Positions 1 to 6,183 of a stretch of DNA of 8,237 nucleotides are shown here, one piece after another. The DNA is taken from assembly GCA_937917505.1 (NCBI GenBank), contig CALDMQ010000208.1, positions 1 through 8,237 of the forward strand, given 5' to 3'. How positions within the stretch are numbered: the stretch's first letter is position 1; every line of letters begins with the position of its first letter. The notes beneath the pieces were generated by a model. That model ran no database searches. It had not been told where the DNA came from and saw nothing but the letters and a program-made list of their open reading frames with translations. A program made the translations under genes and the position numbers. The stretch is from an uncultured Erysipelotrichaceae bacterium (GTDB taxonomy: Bacteria; Bacillota_I; Bacilli_A; Erysipelotrichales; Coprobacillaceae).

Positions 1-541
1 ACCAATGGCTAATGCATTAAACAAATTAGCAGCTATTAAATCTGGTATCATGTTAACAGTTCATGCTTACACTGGTGACCAAATGGTATTAGATGGACCT
101 CATAGAAAAGGTGACTTAAGAAGAGCTCGTGCAGCAGCTGTAAACATCGTACCAAACTCAACTGGTGCAGCAAAAGCTATCGGATTAGTAATTCCTGAAT
201 TAAATGGAAAATTAATCGGTTCAGCTCAACGTGTACCTGTTCCAACAGGATCAACTACAATCTTAACTTCAGTTGTTGAAGGTGAAGTAACAGTTGAACA
301 AGTAAACGAAGCAATGAAAGCAGCAGCAACTCCATCATTCGGATATACTGAAGAACAATTAGTATCTTCTGATATCATTGGAATTACTTATGGTTCATTA
401 TTCGATGCAACTCAAACTATGGTTAAACCATTAGATAACGGAACTACTGAAGTTCAAACAGTTGCATGGTATGACAACGAAAACTCTTATACTTCTAACA
501 TGGTTAGAACTATTAAATATTTCGCTGAATTATCTAAATAA
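1..541 (+). CDS. gap: Glyceraldehyde-3-phosphate dehydrogenase, C-terminal part (5' truncated by window)
   Basis: This is the catalytic-domain half of the phosphorylating glycolytic GAPDH, a cytosolic tetramer that converts glyceraldehyde 3-phosphate, NAD+ and phosphate to 1,3-bisphosphoglycerate. About 179 residues of a usual ~335 are present. The frame is open to the window edge, and the first codon (Pro, bases 2-4) continues the conserved CLAPMA segment, so the ATG at base 5 is internal. The active-site Cys lies just outside the window. Visible landmarks are the catalytic His in TVHAYTGDQ, the S-loop/anion site around RAAAVNIVPNSTGAAKA, the phosphate-binding Arg in SAQRVPVPTGS, and the C-terminal WYDNENSY signature before the last helix. 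Codon use is strongly biased, as expected for a highly expressed gene. It is followed directly by a terminator, so it is the last gene of its transcript. Identity is near certain; paralogue assignment (gapA or gapB type) is not resolvable here. Confidence 0.97.
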   Translation, partial: PMANALNKLAAIKSGIMLTVHAYTGDQMVLDGPHRKGDLRRARAAAVNIVPNSTGAAKAIGLVIPELNGKLIGSAQRVPVPTGSTTILTSVVEGEVTVEQVNEAMKAAATPSFGYTEEQLVSSDIIGITYGSLFDATQTMVKPLDNGTTEVQTVAWYDNENSYTSNMVRTIKYFAELSK

Positions 542-554
542 TTGTAAACAGATG

Positions 555-583
555 AAAGGTCTTGAAAAAGGCCTTTTTCTTTT
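555..583 (+). terminator. Intrinsic terminator of gap
   Basis: An 8-bp stem (555-562 AAAGGTCT with 569-576 AGGCCTTT, one G-T wobble) with a six-base loop is followed by a T-rich run to 583. It lies 14 bases after the gap stop codon. Confidence 0.85.
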
Positions 584-618
584 ATTAAGAATTTGAATGT
601 ATCGTATAAAATATGTAA

Positions 619-644
619 AATGCAACCTGTTGATAGGGTGCATT
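619..644. repeat. Imperfect hairpin between gap and the pentapeptide gene
   Basis: Ten-position stem (619-628 AATGCAACCT with 635-644 AGGGTGCATT) has one internal A-G mismatch and a six-base loop. On the minus strand it is followed by a T-rich stretch (TTTTACATATTTTA), so it may be a back-up terminator for the minus-strand gene. A weak plus-strand promoter-like pair (TTGAAT at 593, TAAAAT at 616) also lies here, but no gene follows it. The rest of 584-671 shows nothing else I recognise. Confidence 0.35.
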
Positions 645-671
645 AAAAATGTTTATTTAAGCTATAGAAAT

Positions 672-706
672 ATAAAAAAACTCTACCTTAGTTTAAAGGT
701 AGGGTT
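672..706 (-). terminator. Intrinsic terminator of the pentapeptide-repeat gene
   Basis: An 11-bp stem (679-689 with 696-706, one wobble pair, six-base loop) is followed on the minus strand by seven T residues (the A-run 674-680). It begins seven bases beyond the minus-strand stop codon at 713-715. Confidence 0.88.
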
Positions 707-712
707 GACACT

Positions 713-1324
713 TTAAAATTTAATTGTTACTTCTAAAAGATGTGCTAATGATTCTAATTGCCAAGAAGCAATTATAGCACCTTTGATGTCTTCGTGAGTT
801 GTGAGAATATGTTGAAGTTGACAGGTTGATAAATCAACTTTATATAAAGAAGAATGTAATATTTCACAATCTTCAAAGTTGCATTTTTGAAATTTTGTTT
901 TTTGTAACGAAGTTTCTACAATACTTGCACTATGTAAATCACAAACACTAAAGAAGACTGTTTTATTTTTCATAAATGAAAAATTGGCAAATCTTGCATT
1001 ACAATCTTTAAGTACAACATCATCAAATACTGATTCACTAAAATCTGTACCCATAAGTTTACAATCGAGAAAATGAACATTACGGAACATAGATGATGTT
1101 AAATGTATATTTGATAAATCACAATCTTCAAAAGTTACATTCAAAAAATAACTATTTTCTAAAGTGACATCATTAAAAGAACATCCTTTAAAATAACAAT
1201 CTCTATATTCAATACCAGAAATTTCACAATCAAATAAACAATCATCTTCATAAAAATGATGATTATTTTGTTCATCAATAAGAGAATCTGGTAAAGTTTT
1301 TTTCATTAATAATGATAAATCCAT
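713..1324 (-). CDS. Pentapeptide-repeat protein, Qnr/MfpA-like beta-helix
   Basis: A 203-aa protein built almost entirely of pentapeptide repeats. From about residue 30 to 170 every fifth residue is Phe/Leu/Ile (occasionally Tyr/Ala/Asn), and the residue two before it is small (C, S, T, V, A), the hallmark of the right-handed quadrilateral beta-helix. Cys occupies the same face once per 20-residue coil at 48, 68, 88, 108, 128, 148 and 168. The register is unbroken, so there are no Qnr-type surface loops. The tail (about 179-203, DIKGAIIASWQLESLAHLL) looks like the C-terminal dimerisation helix of Qnr/MfpA proteins. That family mimics B-form DNA and can protect gyrase and topoisomerase IV from quinolones; such a role here is inference. 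I chose ATG 1324 because GGAGG (1333-1337) sits 8 bases upstream; the GTG at 1333 lies inside that site. Monocistronic, with its own terminator. Confidence 0.85.
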   Translation of the reverse strand: MDLSLLMKKTLPDSLIDEQNNHHFYEDDCLFDCEISGIEYRDCYFKGCSFNDVTLENSYFLNVTFEDCDLSNIHLTSSMFRNVHFLDCKLMGTDFSESVFDDVVLKDCNARFANFSFMKNKTVFFSVCDLHSASIVETSLQKTKFQKCNFEDCEILHSSLYKVDLSTCQLQHILTTHEDIKGAIIASWQLESLAHLLEVTIKF

Positions 1325-1379
1325 AATATTCACCTCCGTATAATTGTAACAAAATTCTTTTTCTTTTCATAGTTATTTG

Positions 1380-1388
1380 TGATAGAAT
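1380..1388 (+). promoter_or_regulatory. Extended -10 promoter candidate for the kinase/radical SAM/phosphatase operon
   Basis: TGATAGAAT (TGN plus TAGAAT, hexamer 1383-1388) is an extended -10 element. The -35 position (about 1360-1365) is only T-rich. The predicted start near 1395 would leave a very short leader before AGGA (1398-1401) and the ATG at 1410. On the minus strand, TGTTACAAT (hexamer 1343-1348) resembles an extended -10 for the pentapeptide gene, but its start point would fall on that gene's ribosome binding site, so I do not list it separately. Confidence 0.45.
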
Positions 1389-1409
1389 AAACAATAAAGG
1401 AAGATGAAA

Positions 1410-2243
1410 ATGAAACAAAAACGTATAGCTTTAATTAATGATATAACAGGTTTTGGAAGATGTTCAATTTCTGCAATGGCACCGATTATTTCTGCTATGA
1501 AAATCCAAGTTGTACCTATTCCGACTGCTATATTATCGACTCATACACAATTTCCAGTTTATTATTTCGATGATTACACATCACGTATGAAAGATTATAT
1601 TCAAACATATAAAGATTTGAATTTAGAATTTGATGCAATTGCGACAGGATTTCTTGGTTCGGTTGAACAAGTGGATATTGTGATTAATTTTTTACAACAT
1701 TTTAAAAAAGGTAATACATTTGTATTGGTTGATCCTGTGATGGGAGATCATGGAAAATTATATAAAACATATACACCAGAAATGTGTGAGAAGATGAAAG
1801 AGTTGGTAAAATATGCAGATGTGATGACACCAAACTTAACTGAATTAGTTACATTGGTAGATCGAGAGTACCCAATGAAAACACCGACATTTGAAGAATT
1901 GAATGATATGTGCGAAATTTTATCAGAGAAAGGACCAAGGCACATTGTTGTGACAGGAATTCCATTTAATGATAAACAAATCTTAAACTTTATTTATAAT
2001 AAAGATGAAGATTATCAGATTGTCATGGTTGATCGCATTGGAAAAGATCGTTGTGGGACAGGTGATGTGATTGCAGCTGTGATTGCAGGAAGTTATATGA
2101 ATGGAAAAACTTTTTATGAAAGTGTTCAAAAAGCAACACAATTTGCATCGAAATGTATTGCTTATTGCGAGAAAATTAACTTACCTCATCATTATGGGTT
2201 ATGTTTTGAAGAATATTTGTATGAATTAGGAGAAGATTTATGA
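1410..2243 (+). CDS. Pyridoxal/pyridoxamine kinase (PdxK/PdxY-like, ribokinase fold)
   Basis: A 277-aa cytosolic kinase of the ribokinase superfamily, predicted to phosphorylate pyridoxal or pyridoxamine with ATP in vitamin B6 salvage. Landmarks are the N-terminal substrate segment LINDITGFGRCSISAM (8-23), LSTHTQF (42-48), DPVMGDHG (108-115), TPNLTE (140-145) and the anion-hole/catalytic GTGD (216-219, Asp219 the general base). Length fits the family (270-290 aa). ATG 1410 is preferred because AGGA (1398-1401) is 8 bases upstream; the in-frame ATG at 1404 is only two bases from it. The stop overlaps the next start (ATGA, 2240-2243), so the two are translationally coupled. Some relatives also act on hydroxymethylpyrimidine, so substrate choice is uncertain; membership in the pyridoxamine kinase branch is well supported by the opening segment. 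Confidence 0.88.
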   Translation: MKQKRIALINDITGFGRCSISAMAPIISAMKIQVVPIPTAILSTHTQFPVYYFDDYTSRMKDYIQTYKDLNLEFDAIATGFLGSVEQVDIVINFLQHFKKGNTFVLVDPVMGDHGKLYKTYTPEMCEKMKELVKYADVMTPNLTELVTLVDREYPMKTPTFEELNDMCEILSEKGPRHIVVTGIPFNDKQILNFIYNKDEDYQIVMVDRIGKDRCGTGDVIAAVIAGSYMNGKTFYESVQKATQFASKCIAYCEKINLPHHYGLCFEEYLYELGEDL

Positions 2244-2881
2244 TTTTATATACTTTATATGGAAATGGTTATATTGATATTGCAAACTTAGATAGTGTAG
2301 AAGGAAAAAGTGTTTATGTGAATTTAACGAATCGTTGTCCTTGTTCTTGTACGTTTTGTTTAAGACAAACGAAAGAAATGCAAGAATCAAATTCATTATG
2401 GTTAAAAGAAGAACCAACAGTTGATGAAGTGATTAAAGAATTTCAAAAATATGATTTAAATGATTTTAAAGAAGTTGTTTTTTGTGGGTTTGGAGAACCA
2501 ATGGAGCGAGTAGATGATGTCATACAAATTGCAGATGTTCTTAAACTATATCGAAAAGATTTACCTATTCGTATTAATACCAATGGATTAGGAAATCTTA
2601 TTCATCAAAGAGATATTACACCATTACTTAAAGGATGTATTGATATTGTTTCTATTAGTTTAAATGCTCCTGATGCAAAAGAGTATTTAGAATTAACAAG
2701 AAATAAATTTGGAAATGAATCATTTCAAGCTATGTTAGATTTTGCTAAAGAGTGTTTAAAATATGTTCCTCATGTTGTGATGAGTGTCGTGGATATTATA
2801 GGACAAGAAAAGATTGAGAAATGTCAGAAGATTTGTGATGATATAGGTGTCAAGTTACGTGTAAGACCATTTGAAGAATAG
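2240..2881 (+). CDS. TatD-associated radical SAM protein
   Basis: A 213-aa minimal radical SAM enzyme. The iron-sulphur cluster motif CxxxCxxC is C33, C37 and C40 within NRCPCSCTFC, with an extra Cys at 35. GFGEPMER (83-90) corresponds to the SAM-binding GGE motif, and RINTNG (111-116) and SISLNAPD are further core strands. The pattern NLTNRC / FCGFGEP / INTNGLGNLIH / SISLNA and the end RVRPF match my knowledge of the family annotated as TatD-associated radical SAM proteins, usually next to or fused with a TatD DNase. No TatD gene is in this window. The protein is short, with no extra cluster domain, so it is likely an incomplete barrel. Reaction and substrate are unknown. Translation is coupled to the upstream kinase by a 4-base overlap, with AGGAG 2228-2232 placed correctly. 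A partnership with B6 metabolism is only suggested by the operon. Confidence 0.85.
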   Translation: MILYTLYGNGYIDIANLDSVEGKSVYVNLTNRCPCSCTFCLRQTKEMQESNSLWLKEEPTVDEVIKEFQKYDLNDFKEVVFCGFGEPMERVDDVIQIADVLKLYRKDLPIRINTNGLGNLIHQRDITPLLKGCIDIVSISLNAPDAKEYLELTRNKFGNESFQAMLDFAKECLKYVPHVVMSVVDIIGQEKIEKCQKICDDIGVKLRVRPFEE

Positions 2882-2891
2882 GAGAGAGACT

Positions 2892-3629
2892 ATGTTATAT
2901 ATGACAAGAGAAGAACGTATGATTACGTTAGAAAAAATGCCTAATACAAGGGATTTGGGTGGTTATGAAACACAGGCAGGTGCTTTTAGTCAGGCATATC
3001 GTTATATTCGTGCATCTTCACCAGCTAATGCGACAAAAAAAGATATTCAAACTTTAAAAGATTATGGTGTGAATGTTGTGATTGATTTAAGAAGTGATTT
3101 TGAAAAGCAACAACAACCTAATCCTTTTGCAAGCGATCCTGATGTTCAATATTATGAAGTGAATGTTTTCGATTCAACAAAGGCAAGTGTTGTTCCTGAA
3201 GAAGTGAAACAATATAAAGATTTAGGTGGTGTTTATCTTTATATGTTAGAAGCAGTAAAACATAAGTTTAAGGAAGTCTTTGATATTTTTATAAAACATC
3301 CTTACGACTGTGTTTTATTCCATTGTTCAGCTGGTAAAGATAGAACAGGTGTGATTTCTGCTTTATTGTTAGATTTAATAGGTTGTCATGAATATGATAT
3401 TGTTAAAGATTATAGTGAGTCTTATGAAAATAATATTGAAATAAATGAAGCTCTTGCAAAGATGATGAATGATGAAGAAGCAAAACAATATTTAAAATCA
3501 TCGCCACGTTATATGATGGAATTTTTAGATTATTTAAGAGAGCATTATGGAAGTAGTAAGGAATATTTACTTGAAATAGGGCTTTCTATAGAAGAAATTG
3601 AACAAATTGTTGAAAATTTTACAATTTAA
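2892..3629 (+). CDS. Tyrosine/lipid phosphatase of the PtpB/LipA type (Y_phosphatase3)
   Basis: A 245-aa cysteine-dependent phosphatase. The P-loop is HCSAGKDRTG (144-153), with nucleophile Cys145 and phosphate-binding Arg151. The N-terminal NTRDLGGY (18-25) and VIDLRSDFE (63-71) are typical of the family that includes Mycobacterium PtpB and Listeria LipA, which remove phosphate from phosphotyrosine, and in some members from phosphoserine/threonine or phosphoinositides. No signal peptide or membrane segment is visible, so it is probably cytosolic. ATG 2892 is chosen because GGAG (2881-2884) is seven bases upstream; the longer frame from TTG 2871 has no such site and overlaps the upstream gene. 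The gap to the radical SAM stop is 10 bases, so it is the third gene of the same operon. The Lys and Asp of GKDR fit PtpB-like rather than classical dual-specificity enzymes. The physiological substrate cannot be told. Confidence 0.9.
   Translation: MLYMTREERMITLEKMPNTRDLGGYETQAGAFSQAYRYIRASSPANATKKDIQTLKDYGVNVVIDLRSDFEKQQQPNPFASDPDVQYYEVNVFDSTKASVVPEEVKQYKDLGGVYLYMLEAVKHKFKEVFDIFIKHPYDCVLFHCSAGKDRTGVISALLLDLIGCHEYDIVKDYSESYENNIEINEALAKMMNDEEAKQYLKSSPRYMMEFLDYLREHYGSSKEYLLEIGLSIEEIEQIVENFTI
3598..3625 (+). promoter_or_regulatory. Candidate promoter inside the 3' end of the phosphatase gene
   Basis: TTGAAC (3598-3603), a 16-base spacer and TACAAT (3620-3625) match the housekeeping consensus. 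Start would be near 3632, so the transcript would begin with the hairpin at 3639-3672. AT-rich coding sequence yields such pairs by chance, hence modest confidence. Confidence 0.4.
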
Positions 3630-3638
3630 AAAAGAAAA

Positions 3639-3679
3639 ACCTCTTACTTTTGTGAATATAGAAGTAGGAGGTATTTTTT
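3639..3679 (+). terminator. Terminator-like hairpin that contains the next gene's ribosome binding site
   Basis: An 11-bp stem (3639-3649 ACCTCTTACTT with 3662-3672 AAGTAGGAGGT, one wobble, 12-base loop) is followed by six T residues (3674-3679) and preceded by an A-rich run, so it looks like the intrinsic terminator of the upstream operon, possibly bidirectional. Its 3' arm includes GGAGG (3667-3671), exactly 8 bases before the ATG at 3680. Folding would therefore both stop transcription and hide the ribosome binding site of the downstream gene. Confidence 0.75.
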
Positions 3680-4102
3680 ATGAAAGAAAAATTGACACTA
3701 AAACAAAAAGACAGAATCGCACAAACAGTTTATAAACACTATCGCAATGCTCAACTTGATTTAATTTATTTAAACCAACATTACAACTACTACCCTCAGA
3801 TAGATATATTTAAAATCAAAGAACCCTCAGCCAAAAAAGCTGATGCACAATTACTTAATCAATTAGAAAAGAAACAAAGGTTAGAAAGCTATGTCAATAT
3901 CATTGATCAAATTCATCAACATTTAACACCTACAAGTTTATCATTTATAGAAAATGAATATTTGAATCATTATGATTCACATTGGTGGATATATTTATTC
4001 TCTCGTTCTACTTATTATCGTATAAAACATGAAGCTTTAGATGAGTTTATTTTTGCGATTATGCAGTTTTGGAGTTCAAAGGAAATTAAGCAGTTATTAT
4101 AG
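3680..4102 (+). CDS. Small helix-turn-helix protein, sigma-region-4/ArpU-like C-terminus
   Basis: A 140-aa basic, largely helical protein. The N-terminal half (1-80) is rich in Lys, Gln, Tyr and His and probably helical; residues 84-123 contain FIENEYLNHYDSHWW followed by YLFSRSTYYRIKHEALDEF, which resembles the second and recognition helices of sigma-70 region 4 and of ArpU/RinA-type phage late regulators (pattern SRSTYYRxKxEAL). I infer a DNA-binding transcription factor; targets are unknown. Mycoplasma MG284/MPN403-family proteins, which I recall having a similar SRSTYY ending, are another possible affiliation. No neighbouring phage genes are seen. The start is fixed by GGAGG with 8-base spacing, but that site lies inside a strong hairpin, so expression may be conditional or low. 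Confidence 0.7.
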   Translation: MKEKLTLKQKDRIAQTVYKHYRNAQLDLIYLNQHYNYYPQIDIFKIKEPSAKKADAQLLNQLEKKQRLESYVNIIDQIHQHLTPTSLSFIENEYLNHYDSHWWIYLFSRSTYYRIKHEALDEFIFAIMQFWSSKEIKQLL

Positions 4103-4111
4103 AATTCTATC

Positions 4112-4140
4112 TTGTTTTTTAAAAAGGTATTATGTATAAT
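4112..4140 (+). promoter_or_regulatory. Promoter of the DUF368 gene
   Basis: TTGTTT (4112-4117), a 17-base spacer and a perfect TATAAT (4135-4140) give a start near 4147, with AAAGGAG (4154-4160) and the ATG at 4168 following at normal distances. This makes the DUF368 gene independent of the upstream gene. Confidence 0.75.
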
Positions 4141-4144
4141 ACCT
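4125..4144. repeat. Perfect inverted repeat over the DUF368 -10 element
   Basis: AGGTATTA (4125-4132) and TAATACCT (4137-4144) are perfect 8-base arms around TGTA. The repeat covers the -10 hexamer of the promoter and has no T-tract after it, so an operator is more likely than a terminator. The cognate regulator is unknown. Confidence 0.5.
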
Positions 4145-4167
4145 ATAAATTACAAAGGAGAATATCT

Positions 4168-4960
4168 ATGATTAAAAATATAGTTGGTGGAATTGCAGTT
4201 GGTATTGCAAATGTTATTCCGGGTGTATCTGGTGGAACGATGATGGTTATTTTAGGAATCTTCAATCATTTGATGGAAGTTATTTCTACAATCTTTAAAA
4301 AAGAAAATGATCATCGTAAAGAAGATATATTATTTTTAGCACAAATTTTATTAGGTGCAGCAATTGGATTGGTTGGATTTGCAAAAATCTTAGAATTTTT
4401 ATTTAATGAATTTCCAACACAAACAATGTACTGGTTTATTGGATTGATTGCTTTAAGTATTCCATTGTTTTTAAAAGATGAAATGGAAGATGGAAAAATT
4501 AAAATTTTACCATTAATTGCTGGATTAGTGATTATCTTTGGATTAGAATTTTTAAATCCAGGAGAAGGAACTGTTGATGTGAATCCGACATTTCCACCAG
4601 TGACAATGTTTTTATGCATTAAGATGATTTTTATTGGTATGATTGGTGGAGCGACAATGCTTATGCCAGGAGTCAGTGGATCAATGGTATTATTGATTTT
4701 GGGTGAATATTATTTATTTAAATCTTATTTAGCTCATTTCACTTCATTTTCATTGCAAGTGTTTAAGTGCAAAAGTATGTGATTTCTTCTTAAAGAAAGA
4801 TAAAGCAGGATTTTTAAGTTTTATTTTAGGATTAATTATTGCATCTTCACTTGTTTTAATACCTTTTGATGCAACTTATAATACTTTTGTGGTTATAACA
4901 TCAATCATTGCATTTATCTTTGGTGGTGTGATTGTTTTAGGTTTAGGAAAATTACAGTAA
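4168..4960 (+). pseudogene. DUF368 polyprenyl-phosphate transporter (PopT/UptA family), broken by deletion and frameshift
   Basis: The DUF368 family has been identified as undecaprenyl-phosphate translocases that return the lipid carrier across the membrane for cell-wall synthesis. The first frame (ATG 4168, AAAGGAG seven bases upstream) encodes 204 aa. It holds both inverted-repeat signatures, NVIPGVSGGT (15-24) and LMPGVSGSM (165-173), and several hydrophobic segments, then runs out at TGA 4780-4782 after a non-family tail (VFKCKSM). The expected C-terminus continues in another frame: from about 4769 to TAA 4958-4960 it reads AKVCDFFLKKDKAGF, then two hydrophobic segments, GGVIVLGLGK and the end. 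Compared with my memory of intact members (~270-280 aa), about 16-18 residues of a membrane segment between FTSFSLQ and AKVCDF are missing, so a deletion of roughly 50 bases that also shifts frame is more likely than a single-base error. A truncated product may be made; function is doubtful. Confidence 0.75.
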
Positions 4961-4974
4961 TGATATAAAAGATT

Positions 4975-5007
4975 CCGAAGTTTGAAGAAACGAACTTCGG
5001 CTTTTTT
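4975..5007 (+). terminator. Intrinsic terminator after the DUF368 gene
   Basis: An 8-bp perfect stem (4975-4982 CCGAAGTT with 4993-5000 AACTTCGG) and a ten-base loop are followed by CTTTTTT. It sits 14 bases after the restored-frame stop at 4960, showing that this was the true end of the gene. Confidence 0.92.
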
Positions 5008-5028
5008 GTTACATGATTTCTGTAAAAG

Positions 5029-5057
5029 TTGTTTTTATAATAAGTTTGACTTACAAT
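5029..5057 (+). promoter_or_regulatory. Promoter of cinA
   Basis: TTGTTT (5029-5034), a 17-base spacer and TACAAT (5052-5057) place the start near 5064, about 35 bases before the ATG. A second TATAAT at 5036-5041 lacks a recognisable -35. No competence-type (ComK) box is evident. Confidence 0.65.
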
Positions 5058-5098
5058 AAAGGTAGATGTAAAGGTGTGTAAAATGAGGAGGAAAATGT

Positions 5099-6145
5099 AT
5101 GAATGTAGAAATTATTAATGTAGGAACTGAGTTATTGCTTGGGGAAATAGTTAATACCAATGCTACACGTTTACAAAAGATGGGTAGAGATTTAGGCTTT
5201 AATGTTTTTTATCAAAGTGTTGTAGGAGATAATCCTATGCGTTTATTACAATGTTTAGAGTTGGCTTTTGAACGTGGGGCAGATTGTGTAATCACAACAG
5301 GTGGATTAGGACCAACAACGGATGATATGACAAAAGAACTTTCTGCAAAGTATTTGGGCTTAGAAATGATTTATAATCAAGAGGAAGCAAGAAAGGTTGA
5401 AAAGAAATGTCGTTTTATTACACGACTTGAACATATTCCTGAAAATAATTTTAAACAAGCGTATTTTCCTCAAAATGCTTATATTTTAGAAAATCTTATG
5501 GGAACAACAAATGGATGTGTTATGAGTAAAGACGAAAAAATGATTATTAATCTACCTGGTCCACCTAAAGAATTAGAATATGTTATGGAACATTCGTTAA
5601 TTCCATACTTACAACAATATAAACAAGAAACACTTTATACTTATGAATATTTAACAATGTTTATTGGAGAAAGTCGTATCGATGAATTATTACGAGATTT
5701 AATTAATGAACAAAAACAAGTGTCAATTGCTTTATATGCAGGTGAAGAAACTGTAAGAATTCGTTTGGCTGTAAAAGCAACTTCTATTCAAGAGGCGAAT
5801 TTATTAATGTATCCTATTCAAAAAGAAATTGAAAACCGTTTAGATAAATATATTTTACATGACAAGGATATCAAGACAGCGTTGTTGAAATTAAATAAAA
5901 CAATTGGTTTTGAAGGAGAGTTTATGATTCAAGATGAAGTTCTTCAAACAATGATATCTTCTTCACCAGATGTTATGATATTTATAGAAGTTAAAAAAGA
6001 GGAATTAGGAGAAGTTATACGTTTTACTCTTAACAATGATTATTCGTTTGAAGTGCCATCATTTTTAGAATTGAAGTTTTCTTATGGGAAGATAGAAGCT
6101 AGGTTAATGGCAAGGTTATATCAATATATGATAAATCAATTATAA
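5099..6145 (+). CDS. cinA: CinA-family protein with reduced C-terminal domain
   Basis: A 348-aa cytosolic protein. Residues 1-170 are the COG1058 MoCF-like nucleotide-binding domain: GTELLLGEIVNTN (9-21), TTGGLGPTTDD (66-76) and LPGPPKE (152-158), which in relatives hydrolyses ADP-ribose or similar dinucleotides. Residues about 178-255 (MFIGESRIDELL, VRIRLAVKA) form the linking KH-like domain. Full-length CinA (~410-420 aa) ends in a ~160-residue PncC-type NMN deamidase domain with an AESCTGG segment. Here only ~93 residues follow (256-348) and that segment and the TGIAGP region are absent; the final FSYGKIEARLMARLYQYM resembles the last helix of PncC (FxGDRxxIRxxA). NMN deamidase activity is therefore unlikely. 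The frame is intact with no second frame carrying the missing part. AGGAGG (5086-5091) is 7 bases from ATG 5099. The recA gene often found after cinA in Bacillota is not present. Confidence 0.9.
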   Translation: MNVEIINVGTELLLGEIVNTNATRLQKMGRDLGFNVFYQSVVGDNPMRLLQCLELAFERGADCVITTGGLGPTTDDMTKELSAKYLGLEMIYNQEEARKVEKKCRFITRLEHIPENNFKQAYFPQNAYILENLMGTTNGCVMSKDEKMIINLPGPPKELEYVMEHSLIPYLQQYKQETLYTYEYLTMFIGESRIDELLRDLINEQKQVSIALYAGEETVRIRLAVKATSIQEANLLMYPIQKEIENRLDKYILHDKDIKTALLKLNKTIGFEGEFMIQDEVLQTMISSSPDVMIFIEVKKEELGEVIRFTLNNDYSFEVPSFLELKFSYGKIEARLMARLYQYMINQL

Positions 6146-6183
6146 AAAAATAAAAAATTTCCATACTATATAGGGTGATGGAA

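Noticed and set aside
1325..1333. GTG start for the pentapeptide gene.
   Set aside because: The GTG lies within the GGAGGTG ribosome binding site that serves the ATG at 1324.
1748..1945. Minus-strand reading frame opposite the kinase gene.
   Set aside because: No ribosome binding site or recognisable domain; it mirrors the codon pattern of the real gene.
2871..2891. TTG start for the phosphatase, seven codons upstream.
   Set aside because: No ribosome binding site before it; it overlaps the radical SAM gene, whereas ATG 2892 has an ideal site.
4132..4167. ATG 4132 as start of the DUF368 gene.
   Set aside because: It lies in the -10 promoter region and would add 12 hydrophilic residues not typical of the family; ATG 4168 has AAAGGAG at 7 bases.
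4311..4619. Minus-strand reading frame opposite the DUF368 gene.
   Set aside because: Asn/Ile/Lys-rich mirror of a hydrophobic membrane protein, without start signals.
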